DNA of 64,000 bases from contig CAKTUD010000003.1 in the NCBI GenBank assembly GCA_934617425.1, positions 171,876 through 235,875 on the forward strand, written 5' to 3'. How positions within the stretch are numbered: the stretch's first letter is position 1; every line of letters starts with the position of its first letter. The translations under genes and the position numbers were made by a program. The notes below the pieces were generated by a model. It did not search any database and was not told the origin of the DNA. It worked only from the letters and a program-made list of their open reading frames with translations. This stretch comes from an uncultured Eggerthellaceae bacterium (GTDB taxonomy: Bacteria > Actinomycetota > Coriobacteriia > Coriobacteriales > Eggerthellaceae). Below, one piece after another: positions 54,591 to 63,924 of this stretch.

Positions 54591-55580
54591 ATGAGTGCTT
54601 TTCTCGATGAGATGGTAAAACGCGCACATCAAAATAAGAAAACCGTCGTTTTGCCCGAAGGCGACGATCCGCGCACCCTTGAAGCGGCAGCAAAGATTCT
54701 CGCCGACAATGTCGCCAACCTGATCATCTTGGGCAACGCCGAGAAAATCTACGCAAGCCCTTACGACTTGGATGGCGCCGAGATAATCGATGTCGCCACC
54801 TACCCTGATCGAGAAGAGCTCGCAACCGCGCTTTTCGAAGCGCGCAAGCATAAGGGCATGACTATCGAAGAAGCCCGCGCCAAGCTTGACGACGTGCTGT
54901 ATTTCGGCGTGATGATGGTGAAAACGGGCAAAGCCGACGGCATGGTCGCCGGCGCATGCCATGCAACAGGCGACGTCTTGCGCCCCAGCCTGCAGGTTTT
55001 GAAGACCGCCCCCGGCGTCAAGCTGGTAAGCTCGTTTTTCATCATGGTTGTGCCAAACTGCGAATACGGTCAAAACGGAACGTTTTTGTTCTCGGACTGC
55101 GGCTTGGAGGTGCAGCCCGACGCCGAACGCTTGGCAAACATCGCCGTCAGCTCGGCGAACTCGTGGAAAGCGCTTATCGGAACAGAACCTAAAGTTGCCC
55201 TGCTTTCGCATTCGAGCTATGGGTCCGCGAAAAACAATGATGCGAACAAAGTTGTCGAGGCCGCGCGCATCGCAAAGGAGCTCGCACCCGATCTTGCACT
55301 CGACGGCGAACTGCAAGCCGATGCAGCTATCGTCGAATCGGTCGCGCAGAAAAAAGCACCTGGGTCGGCAGTGGCTGGTCAAGCGAATGTTTTGATCTTC
55401 CCCGACATCGACGCTGGGAATATCGGCTACAAACTCGTGCAGCGTCTGGCAAAAGCCGAGGCTTACGGCCCCATCACCCAGGGAATTGCTGCCCCGGTAA
55501 ACGATCTTTCGCGCGGGTGCTCGCCCGACGACATCTACGGCGTCATAGCGATAACCTGTGTTCAATGCCAGATGAAATAA
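54591..55580 (+). CDS. pta: Phosphate acetyltransferase
   Basis: A 329-residue short-form Pta converting acetyl-CoA and phosphate to acetyl phosphate and CoA. VVLPEGDDPRTLEAA, ADGMVAGACHATGDVLRP, SCGLEVQPDAE-like SDCGLEVQPDAE, and the GYKLVQRLAKAEAYGPITQG block are family signatures. With the convergent ackA it forms the ATP-yielding acetate pathway. The gene order is unusual in that pta and ackA face each other rather than forming an operon. Confidence 0.95.
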   Translation: MSAFLDEMVKRAHQNKKTVVLPEGDDPRTLEAAAKILADNVANLIILGNAEKIYASPYDLDGAEIIDVATYPDREELATALFEARKHKGMTIEEARAKLDDVLYFGVMMVKTGKADGMVAGACHATGDVLRPSLQVLKTAPGVKLVSSFFIMVVPNCEYGQNGTFLFSDCGLEVQPDAERLANIAVSSANSWKALIGTEPKVALLSHSSYGSAKNNDANKVVEAARIAKELAPDLALDGELQADAAIVESVAQKKAPGSAVAGQANVLIFPDIDAGNIGYKLVQRLAKAEAYGPITQGIAAPVNDLSRGCSPDDIYGVIAITCVQCQMK

Positions 55581-55592
55581 AATATGGGAAAC

Positions 55593-55631
55593 GAAACGGG
55601 GGGCGGCTCGAATGAACCCGCCACCCGTTTC
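55593..55631. terminator. Hairpin between convergent pta and ackA
   Basis: GAAACGGGGGGCGG (55593-55606) pairs with CCGCCACCCGTTTC (55618-55631) with one mismatch. It can serve pta and possibly ackA. Confidence 0.7.
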
Positions 55632-55675
55632 GTCCCTAGTAATACGCTATCTGAGCGAAAGCTGATTTTTCAGCT

Positions 55676-56920
55676 CTACGCCGAGATGAGCGAGAAATCG
55701 TCGCGCACGCCACCTTCGCCAATGCGCTCATGGACGATTTCGTACGTATCGCGCGCGATCATGTACTCCTCGTCCGTCGGGATGATGAGTATGCGCACGT
55801 CGGAGCGCATCGAAGAAATCTCGCGCTCGCCTCGTTTAGGCGCCGCATTCTCCTTGAGGTCGAGGATGATGCCCATAGTCTGCAAGCCCGCGAAGATCAT
55901 GCGACGCATCTTCGCGTCGTTTTCACCCACGCCGCCCGACAAAACGATGGCATCGACACCGCCCATGACGGCGATGTATTGCCCGATATACTTCTTCACC
56001 GAGTTCGAGTACATCTCATAAGCAAGCATGGCACGTTCGTTGCCCGCCTCGGATGCTTCGCGCACCGACCGCAGATCGTTGCTGACACCCGTGATGCCCA
56101 AAAGCCCCGATTTCTTGTTCATGAGGTTTTCCACTTCGGCAGCGGTCATGCCTTCATGCTCGATAAGAAACGGCACGATGGCCGGATCGATGGAACCGCA
56201 ACGCGTGCCCATCATCAAACCGTCAAGAGGCGTCATGCCCATCGAGGTATCGACGGCAACGCCGTGGTCGATTGCCGAAAGCGAGCAGCCGTTGCCCAGA
56301 TGGCACGTGATCATCTTGAGATCGTACAGCGATTCGCTCAAAACGATAGCCGCACGCTCGGAAATGTAGCGATGCGACGTGCCATGAGCGCCGTATTTGC
56401 GAATGCCGTACTTCTCATACAGCTCATAAGGAAGCGCGTACATGTACGCCTTTGGCGGCAAAGTTTGAAAAAAAGACGTGTCGAAAACGGCAACCATGGG
56501 AACATCGGGCATCTGCTCGCGACAAGCGCGAATACCCATAAGGGCAGCTTTGTTATGAAGCGGCGCGAGCTCGGAAAGCTCGTCGATCTTCTCGATAACA
56601 TCGTCGTCGATCAAAACGGATTTGTTGAAATACTTACCGCCCTGAACGATACGATGTCCCACGGCATCGATCTCGTCAAGGGACGCGATGGGAGCATTAT
56701 CGCCTTCGGTCAACGTTTTGAGAACGAGCGAAATCGCCTCATTGTGATCGGCAAGATGAACGCTAATCTCAACTTCATCGGCGTCGATGCCGTGTTTATG
56801 CGAAGACGCCTCCGACCCCACGCGGTCGCACAGCCCTTTTGCGAGAACCTTTTGCTGTTCAACGCGGATAAGCTGATACTTCAACGAAGACGAGCCCGCA
56901 TTGATAACAAGTACGTTCAC
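55676..56920 (-). CDS. ackA: Acetate kinase
   Basis: A 414-residue ASKHA-fold kinase making acetate and ATP from acetyl phosphate. INAGSSSLKYQLI is the N-terminal phosphate loop; FDTSFFQTLP, AHGTSHRYIS and TCHLGNGCS follow, with MMGTRCGSIDPAIV. GTG start at 56920 with AAGGGG upstream. Its 3' end faces pta across about 95 bases. Confidence 0.96.
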   Translation of the reverse strand: MNVLVINAGSSSLKYQLIRVEQQKVLAKGLCDRVGSEASSHKHGIDADEVEISVHLADHNEAISLVLKTLTEGDNAPIASLDEIDAVGHRIVQGGKYFNKSVLIDDDVIEKIDELSELAPLHNKAALMGIRACREQMPDVPMVAVFDTSFFQTLPPKAYMYALPYELYEKYGIRKYGAHGTSHRYISERAAIVLSESLYDLKMITCHLGNGCSLSAIDHGVAVDTSMGMTPLDGLMMGTRCGSIDPAIVPFLIEHEGMTAAEVENLMNKKSGLLGITGVSNDLRSVREASEAGNERAMLAYEMYSNSVKKYIGQYIAVMGGVDAIVLSGGVGENDAKMRRMIFAGLQTMGIILDLKENAAPKRGEREISSMRSDVRILIIPTDEEYMIARDTYEIVHERIGEGGVRDDFSLISA

Positions 56921-56957
56921 AAATTTCCCCTTAGGTAGAGAACAGTACGAACCTGTA

Positions 56958-57010
56958 TTTTAAATCGCATCTTGCCGACAAGGCGCATGCGTATGCATCC
57001 CGTCGGCAAG
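56958..57010 (-). terminator. Terminator hairpin after the HIT gene
   Basis: CTTGCCGAC (56971-56979) pairs with GTCGGCAAG (57002-57010); an inner palindromic GCATACGCATGC-like segment can pair too. On the minus strand it is followed by ATGCGATTTAAAAT. Confidence 0.55.
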
Positions 57011-57018
57011 CGGAGCCC

Positions 57019-57372
57019 CTATTTCACAGACGGGTTGCCGTCGTTCATGGCGGCGCCACCGAGCACATGTACATGCACGTGATGAACAACCTGCCCGGCA
57101 TCGTCGCCGGTATTCACCAAAACGCGATACCCCGACTTCTCGATGCCTTTTATCTGAGCTACTTTTTTCACCGTGGCAAATAGATGCCCCATGACATCCT
57201 CGGGGATGTCATCGCCTATATTGTCGAAATGTTGCTTGGGAACGATAAGCACATGCACCGGCATTTGAGGATTAGCATCCTCAAATGCCATAACGGCATC
57301 GTCTTCGTAAACCGCATTGGTATCGATCTTGCCGTTGGCTATCGAGCAGAAAATGCAATCGTCTTTGATCAT
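57019..57372 (-). CDS. HIT family nucleotide hydrolase (HinT-like)
   Basis: A 117-residue histidine-triad protein: CIFCSIANGKI at the start, VLIVPKQHFDNI, and the triad HHVHVHVLGGAAM. HinT proteins hydrolyse nucleoside phosphoramidates and acyl-adenylates. The usual length for the family is 110-120. ATG 57372 follows AGAGG. Downstream of xseB on the same strand (44-base gap). Confidence 0.93.
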   Translation of the reverse strand: MIKDDCIFCSIANGKIDTNAVYEDDAVMAFEDANPQMPVHVLIVPKQHFDNIGDDIPEDVMGHLFATVKKVAQIKGIEKSGYRVLVNTGDDAGQVVHHVHVHVLGGAAMNDGNPSVK

Positions 57373-57416
57373 CTGAACCTCTTTCGTATCTTCGCGCCGA
57401 CGTTTTGAGCCTTGGA

Positions 57417-57671
57417 CTAAGCCTTTGAAAGAGTCGTGTCGCGAACCGCGTCGTCTTGCTCTCCGGAAAGCTCGCCCATCAGCACATCTACCCTTTGCTG
57501 GGCTTCGCCCAAACGCTGCTTGAGCGCACGCAGCAAAGCGACGCCGCGCTCATAGCTCGCAAGGCTGTCCTCAAGCTCGAGCGTGTTGCTCTCCAAAACG
57601 CCGACGATGCCGTCGAGCTCGCTCATCATCTCGCGAAACGTCATATCATCGATCGGTTTCTCGTTTGCCAT
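57417..57671 (-). CDS. xseB: Exodeoxyribonuclease VII small subunit
   Basis: An 84-residue helical protein matching XseB: MTFREMMSELDGIVGVLESN, LELEDSLASYERGVALLRAL and QRLGEAQQRV. It is the small subunit binding the XseA coiled-coil. Start at 57671 after AAAGGAG, 10 bases past the xseA stop, so expressed from the same transcript. Confidence 0.93.
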   Translation of the reverse strand: MANEKPIDDMTFREMMSELDGIVGVLESNTLELEDSLASYERGVALLRALKQRLGEAQQRVDVLMGELSGEQDDAVRDTTLSKA

Positions 57672-57681
57672 AAATGCTCCT

Positions 57682-59097
57682 TTAATTCGCATCGCTGCAT
57701 CGCCGAAGCGAATCCAGCTGATCCTCTATACCTTTGACCTCGCACGAAAGCACACCTGATGACAAGGTTACATCAAGAGCGTCGCCCACCTTCATGCTTG
57801 CCGCATCCTTGACGATGCGGCCTTCGCCATCGCGCGCTATCGCATAGCCGCGCGAAAGCGTCTTGAGCGGCGATAGGTCGTCAAGCCGCGCCGCCTTAAG
57901 CGAAAGATCGCTTCGATAACGCTCGGCAAGGACCCCTCCATCACGCAGCAGCACCCCCCCGACACGCGCCACCGCATCCCGACCAGGACGCAGCGCACCC
58001 GGCAACGCGGCAGCAATGCGCTCTTCGGCACGAGTAAGAGCCTGCTCATCGCGGTTGAGCCCCAAGGGGATAGCGCGGGCAAGACGATCGGATTTCGCAT
58101 CGAGAGCCTGCGCCATCTGACCCGTCAGATACATGCCGTCGCAAAACAGCGGACGCGATTCGATTGCCGAGAGCCTGTTCAGCCTCTGCTCGAACTGACG
58201 GGAAAGAGATGCCGTCATCTCTAAGCTGCACGACTCGACAAGGCCCTCGAGCATCTCCGGGGCGGGACTTACAGCCTCGGCCGCCGCCGTGGGCGTCGAA
58301 GCGCGCAGATCGGCGACCATGTCGGCGATGCAGGTATCGGGTTCGTGCCCGATACCTGTGACTATCGGCGTCGGACACTTAGCGATAGCCCTCGCTAAAC
58401 GCTCGTCGTTAAATGGCATGAGGTCCTCAAAGGAACCGCCGCCGCGAACGACCAAGATGACTTCGGCGCCGGCATCGAAAACGCATCTAATGCCCTCGAC
58501 GATGGCGGCGGGAGCGGCGTGACCCTCCACAGGGACGCCCGCCAAAAACACCTGGGCGAGCGGAAAGCGACGGCGCAGCGTACGCAAAACATCGTGAACC
58601 GCCGCGCCGCGAGGCGAGGTTACCACGCCTATGGATTGGGGGAACTGCGGAATAGAACGCTTGTGCGCCGGATCGGTAAGGCCCTCCGCTTGCAGCTTCT
58701 TCGCCAAATTAGCCACCTGCAAACGCAAGTTGCCCTCACCCGCCAAAGAAACGGAGAACACGTCGAAGTTCATGCGTCCCTTGGCAGCGTAGAGCGTGAA
58801 ACGACCAGTGACCTGCACCAACTGACCAAGCTGCAAATCGATGCCGCTCGCTTTATAACGGTTGTTCCACATCATGCAAGGCAAGCTTGCCGACTTGTCT
58901 TTGATGGTGAAATACGCGGCCTTGTATCCCGGCTTCACCGACACCTCGGAAACCTCGCCTATGATATTCAGCGTTACCGATTCGAGGGCGCCTTTCGCCA
59001 CGCTCATAGCGGCAGAAACGCTTAACGCCGAAGACGCAGCGACTCTATCGTCTTCGGCGAAAAGTCCGTCGGTCGTGCTGTTTTTCGAATACGCCAT
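57682..59097 (-). CDS. xseA: Exodeoxyribonuclease VII large subunit
   Basis: A 471-residue nuclease subunit: N-terminal OB domain (VTLNIIGEVSEVSVKPGYKA), catalytic region with VVTSPRGAAVHDVLRTLRRR and VILVVRGGGSFEDLMPFND, VTGIGHEPDTCIADMVADLR, then a long helical stalk. With XseB it degrades single-stranded DNA to oligonucleotides. Follows the YugP-type peptidase gene by 9 bases. Confidence 0.95.
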   Translation of the reverse strand: MAYSKNSTTDGLFAEDDRVAASSALSVSAAMSVAKGALESVTLNIIGEVSEVSVKPGYKAAYFTIKDKSASLPCMMWNNRYKASGIDLQLGQLVQVTGRFTLYAAKGRMNFDVFSVSLAGEGNLRLQVANLAKKLQAEGLTDPAHKRSIPQFPQSIGVVTSPRGAAVHDVLRTLRRRFPLAQVFLAGVPVEGHAAPAAIVEGIRCVFDAGAEVILVVRGGGSFEDLMPFNDERLARAIAKCPTPIVTGIGHEPDTCIADMVADLRASTPTAAAEAVSPAPEMLEGLVESCSLEMTASLSRQFEQRLNRLSAIESRPLFCDGMYLTGQMAQALDAKSDRLARAIPLGLNRDEQALTRAEERIAAALPGALRPGRDAVARVGGVLLRDGGVLAERYRSDLSLKAARLDDLSPLKTLSRGYAIARDGEGRIVKDAASMKVGDALDVTLSSGVLSCEVKGIEDQLDSLRRCSDAN

Positions 59098-59106
59098 GCG
59101 CGAAGC

Positions 59107-59763
59107 TTACTCGTCACGCTGGCCAAGCAGCCAAAGCAGTTGCAAAACAGAGGTAAGCGCCGCCGCAACATAGGTAAGCGCGCACGCGGTGAGGACGGAA
59201 CGCGAACCGGCGATTTCGCCGCTCGGCAAGCCGATAGTGCTCATGTAGCGCAAACCGCGATGCGAAGCGTCGAATTCGACCGGCAGGGTAACCAAGCTGA
59301 ACAGCACCACAACGGCGTACACGATAATGGCAAGATCGATCAAACCTGTCATCTGCAGCGCGATGCCGATCATCAAGATAAACACCCATGCGTTGGAAGC
59401 CAGGTTGACCGCTGGGACGATAGCCGAGCGAGCGCGCATAGGCGTATAGCCCTCAGCGAACTGATAGGCATGGCCGCATTCGTGACATGCTGTCGCCAAA
59501 GCCGTCACTGAGCGTCCATCGTAAGCGCCGGGCGACAGCGTGACCGAATTGTCCTTGGGATTGAAAAAGTCCTGGCCCTCGCTGCCACGACGAATGCTCA
59601 CGCCTTGGATACCGTAATAGGCGAGCATCTGCCGAGCGGCGTCGGCGCCGGTCATGCCGTTAGCTACCGGCACGCGCTGGTATTTTTTCAAACGATTGTT
59701 AACCCAAGTTTGAGCGGCGAAACCGATGATCAATGTAAGGATGACAAGCGTCCAATAGCTCAT
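59107..59763 (-). CDS. Membrane zinc metallopeptidase, YugP family
   Basis: A 218-residue protein with an N-terminal helix, the zinc motif TACHECGHAYQ (HExGH type) near residue 95, and three C-terminal helices (about 118-165 and 185-212). PVEFDASHRGL is the conserved second motif of the family. GAAAGGG precedes the ATG. First gene of the run ending xseA-xseB-hit; substrate unknown. Confidence 0.9.
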   Translation of the reverse strand: MSYWTLVILTLIIGFAAQTWVNNRLKKYQRVPVANGMTGADAARQMLAYYGIQGVSIRRGSEGQDFFNPKDNSVTLSPGAYDGRSVTALATACHECGHAYQFAEGYTPMRARSAIVPAVNLASNAWVFILMIGIALQMTGLIDLAIIVYAVVVLFSLVTLPVEFDASHRGLRYMSTIGLPSGEIAGSRSVLTACALTYVAAALTSVLQLLWLLGQRDE

Positions 59764-59802
59764 GAAAACCCTTTCGAATAGGCACTTGAAACGATTTAGC
59801 GA

Positions 59803-60942
59803 TTATACCCTGCGCACCTTCATGCGGCCGTGTTCTATGGAAAGCGTTATCTCGCCGTTCACAAAGGCAACCAGTTCGTTACCGACGATATCCCGACGCC
59901 AGCCGCGCAAAAGCTCCACGTCGTCGTAGTGACCTCGGGCGATATTCTGCAAGTCGGAATGGCTGGCAAGCGTCTGAAACGCTATGTCGTTTTGGCGCGC
60001 GCGCAAGCGCACGATAGCCGTCATCATGTCGACCTGCACATCAACGTTCGGTTCGCTTTTGCTGCAGCGATCTTGCTCCGGCCAAGTCTCAGGCGAAGCG
60101 TCGAGTGACGAGCGCACAAGCTCGATGACAGCGCGAGCATCGCGCACGGGAAGCTTCTCGCGCATGCCGCGCACCATGTACAAATCATCGATGCTGCGAG
60201 GCTCGCGCTTGCATGCTTCGACTATCTGCTCGTCAGTGAGCACCCATTTGCGAGGGATATTGCGCTGCTGTGCTTTGATCTCGCGCCACGCGGCCATTTC
60301 GCGCGCGGCAGCCATCTGCCTGCGTGAGAGCTGCGAGACATGCTTGAGCTTCTTGTATCGTTCGCGCTCGTCGACAAGATAGATGCGCGGATCGGAAAGC
60401 TCCTCGAAGTCGCCCTTCAACCAATCGAGGCGGCCTTTTTTGCGAAGCGTCTCGATTATCTTACGGTGCATTTCGGGAAGATAAATCACATCTTCGGCCG
60501 CATACTGTACCTGCGAATCGGTGAGGGGACGCTGTGACCAGTCGGTGAACGAATCAGCCTTGGCGATCTTCACGCCGCACACCGCATGCACCAAAGGGCC
60601 ATAACCTACCTGCTGGGTTTGCCCGATAAGCGCCGCTGCAACCTGCGTGTCGAAAATGGGCTTGGGAACAACGCCCGTCTCGTGCAAAAGTATCTCGATA
60701 TCCTGGCGCCCCGCATGAAAAAGCTTCACGATGGACTCGTCAACAAGCAACGGAGCCAATCCCGCGATATTGACCGTAAAAGGATCGACTACCGCAACCG
60801 CGCCGTCAGCGTTCAGCTGCAAAAGACACAACGTGGCGTAATAGGTTTTCTCGCGCAAGAACTCGGTATCGATGGCCAAAACATGGGCGTCCTTCGCTTG
60901 CTCGATGTAAGCATCGAACGCATCTTGGCTGTCTATATACAT
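59803..60942 (-). CDS. rnd: Ribonuclease D
   Basis: A 379-residue DEDDy 3'-5' exonuclease: LAIDTEFLREKTYYA (Asp, Glu), FHAGRQDIEILLHE (Asp) and DSQVQYAAEDVIYL (Tyr, Asp). An HRDC domain follows (about 210-290, with EREPRSIDDLYMVRG-like CKREPRSIDDLYMVRG). Trims tRNA 3' ends. It is divergent from the diacylglycerol-kinase-family gene. Confidence 0.93.
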   Translation of the reverse strand: MYIDSQDAFDAYIEQAKDAHVLAIDTEFLREKTYYATLCLLQLNADGAVAVVDPFTVNIAGLAPLLVDESIVKLFHAGRQDIEILLHETGVVPKPIFDTQVAAALIGQTQQVGYGPLVHAVCGVKIAKADSFTDWSQRPLTDSQVQYAAEDVIYLPEMHRKIIETLRKKGRLDWLKGDFEELSDPRIYLVDERERYKKLKHVSQLSRRQMAAAREMAAWREIKAQQRNIPRKWVLTDEQIVEACKREPRSIDDLYMVRGMREKLPVRDARAVIELVRSSLDASPETWPEQDRCSKSEPNVDVQVDMMTAIVRLRARQNDIAFQTLASHSDLQNIARGHYDDVELLRGWRRDIVGNELVAFVNGEITLSIEHGRMKVRRV

Positions 60943-61051
60943 GAGTTGGCAATTCCTAACTGTGAATCAAAGGAGCTATGCGACAAAACGTTTACATAGC
61001 CCGAATGTGCAACCGCTTTGGTGTACCATGATACCAGCGGAAAGGACAACT

Positions 61052-61960
61052 GTGAAACTGCTCATCGTGAACAACATTGCATCGGGATTACGCGATGGAT
61101 CGATTTACGACTTCGCACGCCTCGTTGCACGCGACGGCGATGAGCTGTGCGTGCGCACCACCGACGGCACCACCGATGCTGCAACGCTTGTCTTCGATGC
61201 CGTCGAATACGATGCCGTGGTGGTTTCCGGGGGCGACGGCACCATAGCCGCCGTTGCCTACGCGCTGACGAACACCGACGTGCCCATCCTGCCTTTTCCC
61301 GCGGGAACAGGCAACTTGCTTGCAGGCAACTTGCTTTCGCCGCTCGAGCCCAATGCTTTAGCCAAGGTTCTTGACGAGGGGCGCTATCTCGATTTCGATT
61401 TAGGCGAGATCGAAGCCGATGGCGAAAAGCACGGCTTCGTCATCATGGCCGGCGCCGGTTTCGATGCTGCAATCATGCGCGATGCCGTCCCTGCGAAAAA
61501 GCTGCTGGGGCCTGTTGCCTATTTTCAAGCGGCGCTCGCCAATGCGACGCCGCAAGTGTCTCAGATTTCCATCGATATCGACGGGCGGCATTTCGAAACC
61601 GAAGGATTGGGCGTGGTGCTGGCTAATTTCTCGAAAATCCAGTTCGACATCAGCCTCACCCACGAAAACCAGCCGCGCGACGGCATGCTTGATGTCGTCA
61701 TCCTGAAAACGGAAAACGCTTTCGGCCTTATCCCCGCCGTAGTCGCAAGTTTACGCGATCGCGAAGGGTCGCACCCCGGTCGCAGCGATTCGCTGGAAAT
61801 CCTCAGCGGCCGCAATATAACGATTTCGTGCGATCCCCCTATGCAAATCCAGTACGACGGCGAGGTTCCGGGGCTTTCCACGCCGCTTAACGCACGTGTT
61901 CTGCCTGGCGCCGCACGCTTTCTCCTGTGTGAGCAAGCGCAACTTGTCTTCTCCGATTAA
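61052..61960 (+). CDS. Diacylglycerol kinase-family lipid kinase
   Basis: A 302-residue DAGK/LCB5-type protein: VVVSGGDGTIAAVAYAL is the catalytic GGDGT loop, PFPAGTGNLLAGNL the following conserved loop, and AGAGFDAAIMRD and IQYDGEVPG the later motifs. GTG at 61052 is chosen since GAAAGGA lies just upstream; an ATG at 61028 would place that site inside the gene. Likely phosphorylates diacylglycerol or a related lipid. Convergent with the TerC gene. Confidence 0.9.
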   Translation: MKLLIVNNIASGLRDGSIYDFARLVARDGDELCVRTTDGTTDAATLVFDAVEYDAVVVSGGDGTIAAVAYALTNTDVPILPFPAGTGNLLAGNLLSPLEPNALAKVLDEGRYLDFDLGEIEADGEKHGFVIMAGAGFDAAIMRDAVPAKKLLGPVAYFQAALANATPQVSQISIDIDGRHFETEGLGVVLANFSKIQFDISLTHENQPRDGMLDVVILKTENAFGLIPAVVASLRDREGSHPGRSDSLEILSGRNITISCDPPMQIQYDGEVPGLSTPLNARVLPGAARFLLCEQAQLVFSD

Positions 61961-61978
61961 GAAAATCGAGCACCGAGC

Positions 61979-62794
61979 TTACTTAGCGTCCGCTTCGGGT
62001 GCGCGCTCGGCAATCCACTTTTTGTAGTTTGCGTTGCGCTTCATCTGGATGCATTCCAAAACAAACGAGAACACCATGGCAAAATAGACCATGAGCTTTT
62101 CCATATGCATGCCCATAACCTCGATACCGCTGTTGATACCCAACGAATCGACGAAAAGCAAAACGCCAATAACGGAGATGAAAACAAGCGCCAATATCTT
62201 CATCTCAACATGCGCGTTAATGAATTCGGAGATGGTATCGATGAACACCATCATCAAGATGATGGCCAACATGACAGCAATGATCATGATGATCAAATGA
62301 TCGACCAAACCAACAGCTGTGATAACCGAGTCGATGGAAAACACCACATCCATGACCATGATGGTTGCCACGACTCCCACCAAGTTGAGGGAACCTTTGG
62401 GCTGCTCGCCTTCGGGAGCGGCAAGTTCTTCTTTCTCCTCAGTCAAAGCAAGAACATCGCGAAGCTCGGCAATGCCCTTGTAAATCAAATATGCCCCACC
62501 CGCAAACAAGATGATGTCGCGCACCGAGAAGCCATGTCCCCAAAATCCCAGATCGATCACAAACAGCGAATCGGTCATGTGCGTGAGCCACGAAGCAACC
62601 GAAAGGAAGAGCGCACGCGAGACAAACGCCCCCGCAAGGCCGAGGATGCGGCCGATATGCTGCTGGTTTTTAGGGAGGCGGTTAGTGGTGATACTGATGA
62701 AGACGATGTTGTCCACGCCGAGCACGATTTCCAAAAAGATAAGCGTCACCAAAGCGATCCATGCCTCAGGAGTGGCGAATACCGAAATGTCCAT
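61979..62794 (-). CDS. TerC family membrane protein (YkoY/Alx-like, probable Mn2+ exporter)
   Basis: A 271-residue membrane protein with about seven helices. Acidic intramembrane motifs ILFLEIVLGVDNIVF and VMDVVFSIDSVITAVG are the TerC signatures. GAGGAG precedes the ATG. The leader carries a yybP-ykoY-type (Mn2+) riboswitch, in line with YkoY and Alx homologues that export or sense manganese; this makes metal export the best guess over tellurite resistance. Confidence 0.92.
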   Translation of the reverse strand: MDISVFATPEAWIALVTLIFLEIVLGVDNIVFISITTNRLPKNQQHIGRILGLAGAFVSRALFLSVASWLTHMTDSLFVIDLGFWGHGFSVRDIILFAGGAYLIYKGIAELRDVLALTEEKEELAAPEGEQPKGSLNLVGVVATIMVMDVVFSIDSVITAVGLVDHLIIMIIAVMLAIILMMVFIDTISEFINAHVEMKILALVFISVIGVLLFVDSLGINSGIEVMGMHMEKLMVYFAMVFSFVLECIQMKRNANYKKWIAERAPEADAK

Positions 62795-62840
62795 AGTCTC
62801 CTCGTTTCTTTCGCGTTGCGCTACGATTCGTCAGCTCGAT

Positions 62841-62896
62841 AAAAAAAGACTCATGGCGTGAACGCGTTTCCACCGAACGCAAACACGCCATGAGTC
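62841..62896 (-). terminator. Leader terminator of the Mn2+ riboswitch
   Basis: GACTCATGGCGTG (62848-62860) pairs exactly with 62884-62896, and the minus strand continues with TTTTTTT. It lies between the aptamer and the TerC gene, as expected for an on-switch expression platform. Confidence 0.88.
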
Positions 62897-62998
62897 TCGC
62901 CAATTAAGCCATGCCAGGCAGCAAAAAGGCTGCTACCACGATGTTGACATGGCACGCTCACGCGCCAACTACTCCCCCACGGGTTCTAGCATCCTATC
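62897..62998 (-). promoter_or_regulatory. yybP-ykoY (manganese) riboswitch aptamer
   Basis: The minus strand has CGTGGGGGAGTAG (the GGGGAGUAG loop), a GGCGCG/CGTGCC helix, GTCAACATCGTGG (the second conserved loop) and a GCAGC-CTTTTT-GCTGC hairpin, in the order of the yybP-ykoY class. This class binds Mn2+ and typically precedes TerC-family and P-type transporter genes. Confidence 0.85.
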
Positions 62999-63062
62999 AT
63001 GAATGCCGCATTATGGGCAATGCTATAATGCGCACAGCATCCAAATACAAGGAGAAGCACAT

Positions 63063-63863
63063 ATGCCAAACCTTTCTCAGATGGTTGAGAATTTTCTGCA
63101 TCCGCAGCCGCTCGACTACACCAAACGCAGCGGCAACGTGATGTTTCTTGACGACAGGGGCCTCAAGCGTCCGCAGAAAATGCCTCTGTCGCAAAAGATC
63201 ATTGCCGGCGCATTGGTCGTAGCGGGCATCGCCATAGGCGCCTTCATCCTGAACAGCACCGTATATGAAGCAGCTCGTCAATCGGCGCTCTCACAAGAAA
63301 GCGTTGAGACGAATATCCAACGCGAAGCATCGATCGTATCGCTTCCGCAGCTTGCAAACATCGCAAACGTGAGCGACGACGACCTCAAGACGAACATCAA
63401 AGCACAAGGATTCACTGTCTACGATGCCACCACCGACGGCGATTCGGGCATAAGCATCTACAAGCTGCCTGCCGACGTCTCGCTTGCCGACGCGGGCATT
63501 CTTTACGCTCGCGGGATATCCAGCCTCACGGCCTCGCAAGCCACGCTTTTGCTGAACGGCTCATGGCAGCTTTCAACTAGCCACGAAGGATCGAACACCG
63601 TCGTCATGCGCTATGCCGATTTCCAATCGACCTCAACCGAATCCGCCCTTTCGGCCGTTATGAACCAGGAGGGCATCACCGCTGCCGATGTCGGTGATAG
63701 CGGAACCGATGATTCGGGCAACACCTATAGAGCCGGAACCATTGAGATCGCCGACAAAACCTACAACTGGCGCGCATCGGCTATCGAACTCGATAAACTT
63801 TACGATATCAAGGGCATGCCCGACGCCTACTATGTAGGCTTGCGCTTAACCGAAGCTTCTTGA
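63063..63863 (+). CDS. Membrane-anchored protein of unknown function
   Basis: A 266-residue protein: a cytoplasmic N-terminus (1-43, with HPQPLDYTKRSGN), one membrane helix (about 45-64, IIAGALVVAGIAIGAF) and an extracellular domain of about 200 residues rich in Ser, Asp and Thr. No catalytic motif was recognised. The start ATG at 63063 follows AAGGAGA. It is followed by a terminator and then tRNA-Cys on the other strand. Confidence 0.8.
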   Translation: MPNLSQMVENFLHPQPLDYTKRSGNVMFLDDRGLKRPQKMPLSQKIIAGALVVAGIAIGAFILNSTVYEAARQSALSQESVETNIQREASIVSLPQLANIANVSDDDLKTNIKAQGFTVYDATTDGDSGISIYKLPADVSLADAGILYARGISSLTASQATLLLNGSWQLSTSHEGSNTVVMRYADFQSTSTESALSAVMNQEGITAADVGDSGTDDSGNTYRAGTIEIADKTYNWRASAIELDKLYDIKGMPDAYYVGLRLTEAS

Positions 63864-63884
63864 TCGATAAAGAAAGCGTAAATG

Positions 63885-63919
63885 AAAAGCCCCGGAGCAA
63901 TGCTTCGGGGCTTTAAGTT
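63885..63919. terminator. Intrinsic terminator
   Basis: AAAGCCCCGGAGC and GCTTCGGGGCTTT form a compact stem followed by AAGTTTC; the A-run on the 5' side lets it also end the tRNA-Cys transcript on the minus strand. Confidence 0.82.
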
Positions 63920-63924
63920 TCTGC

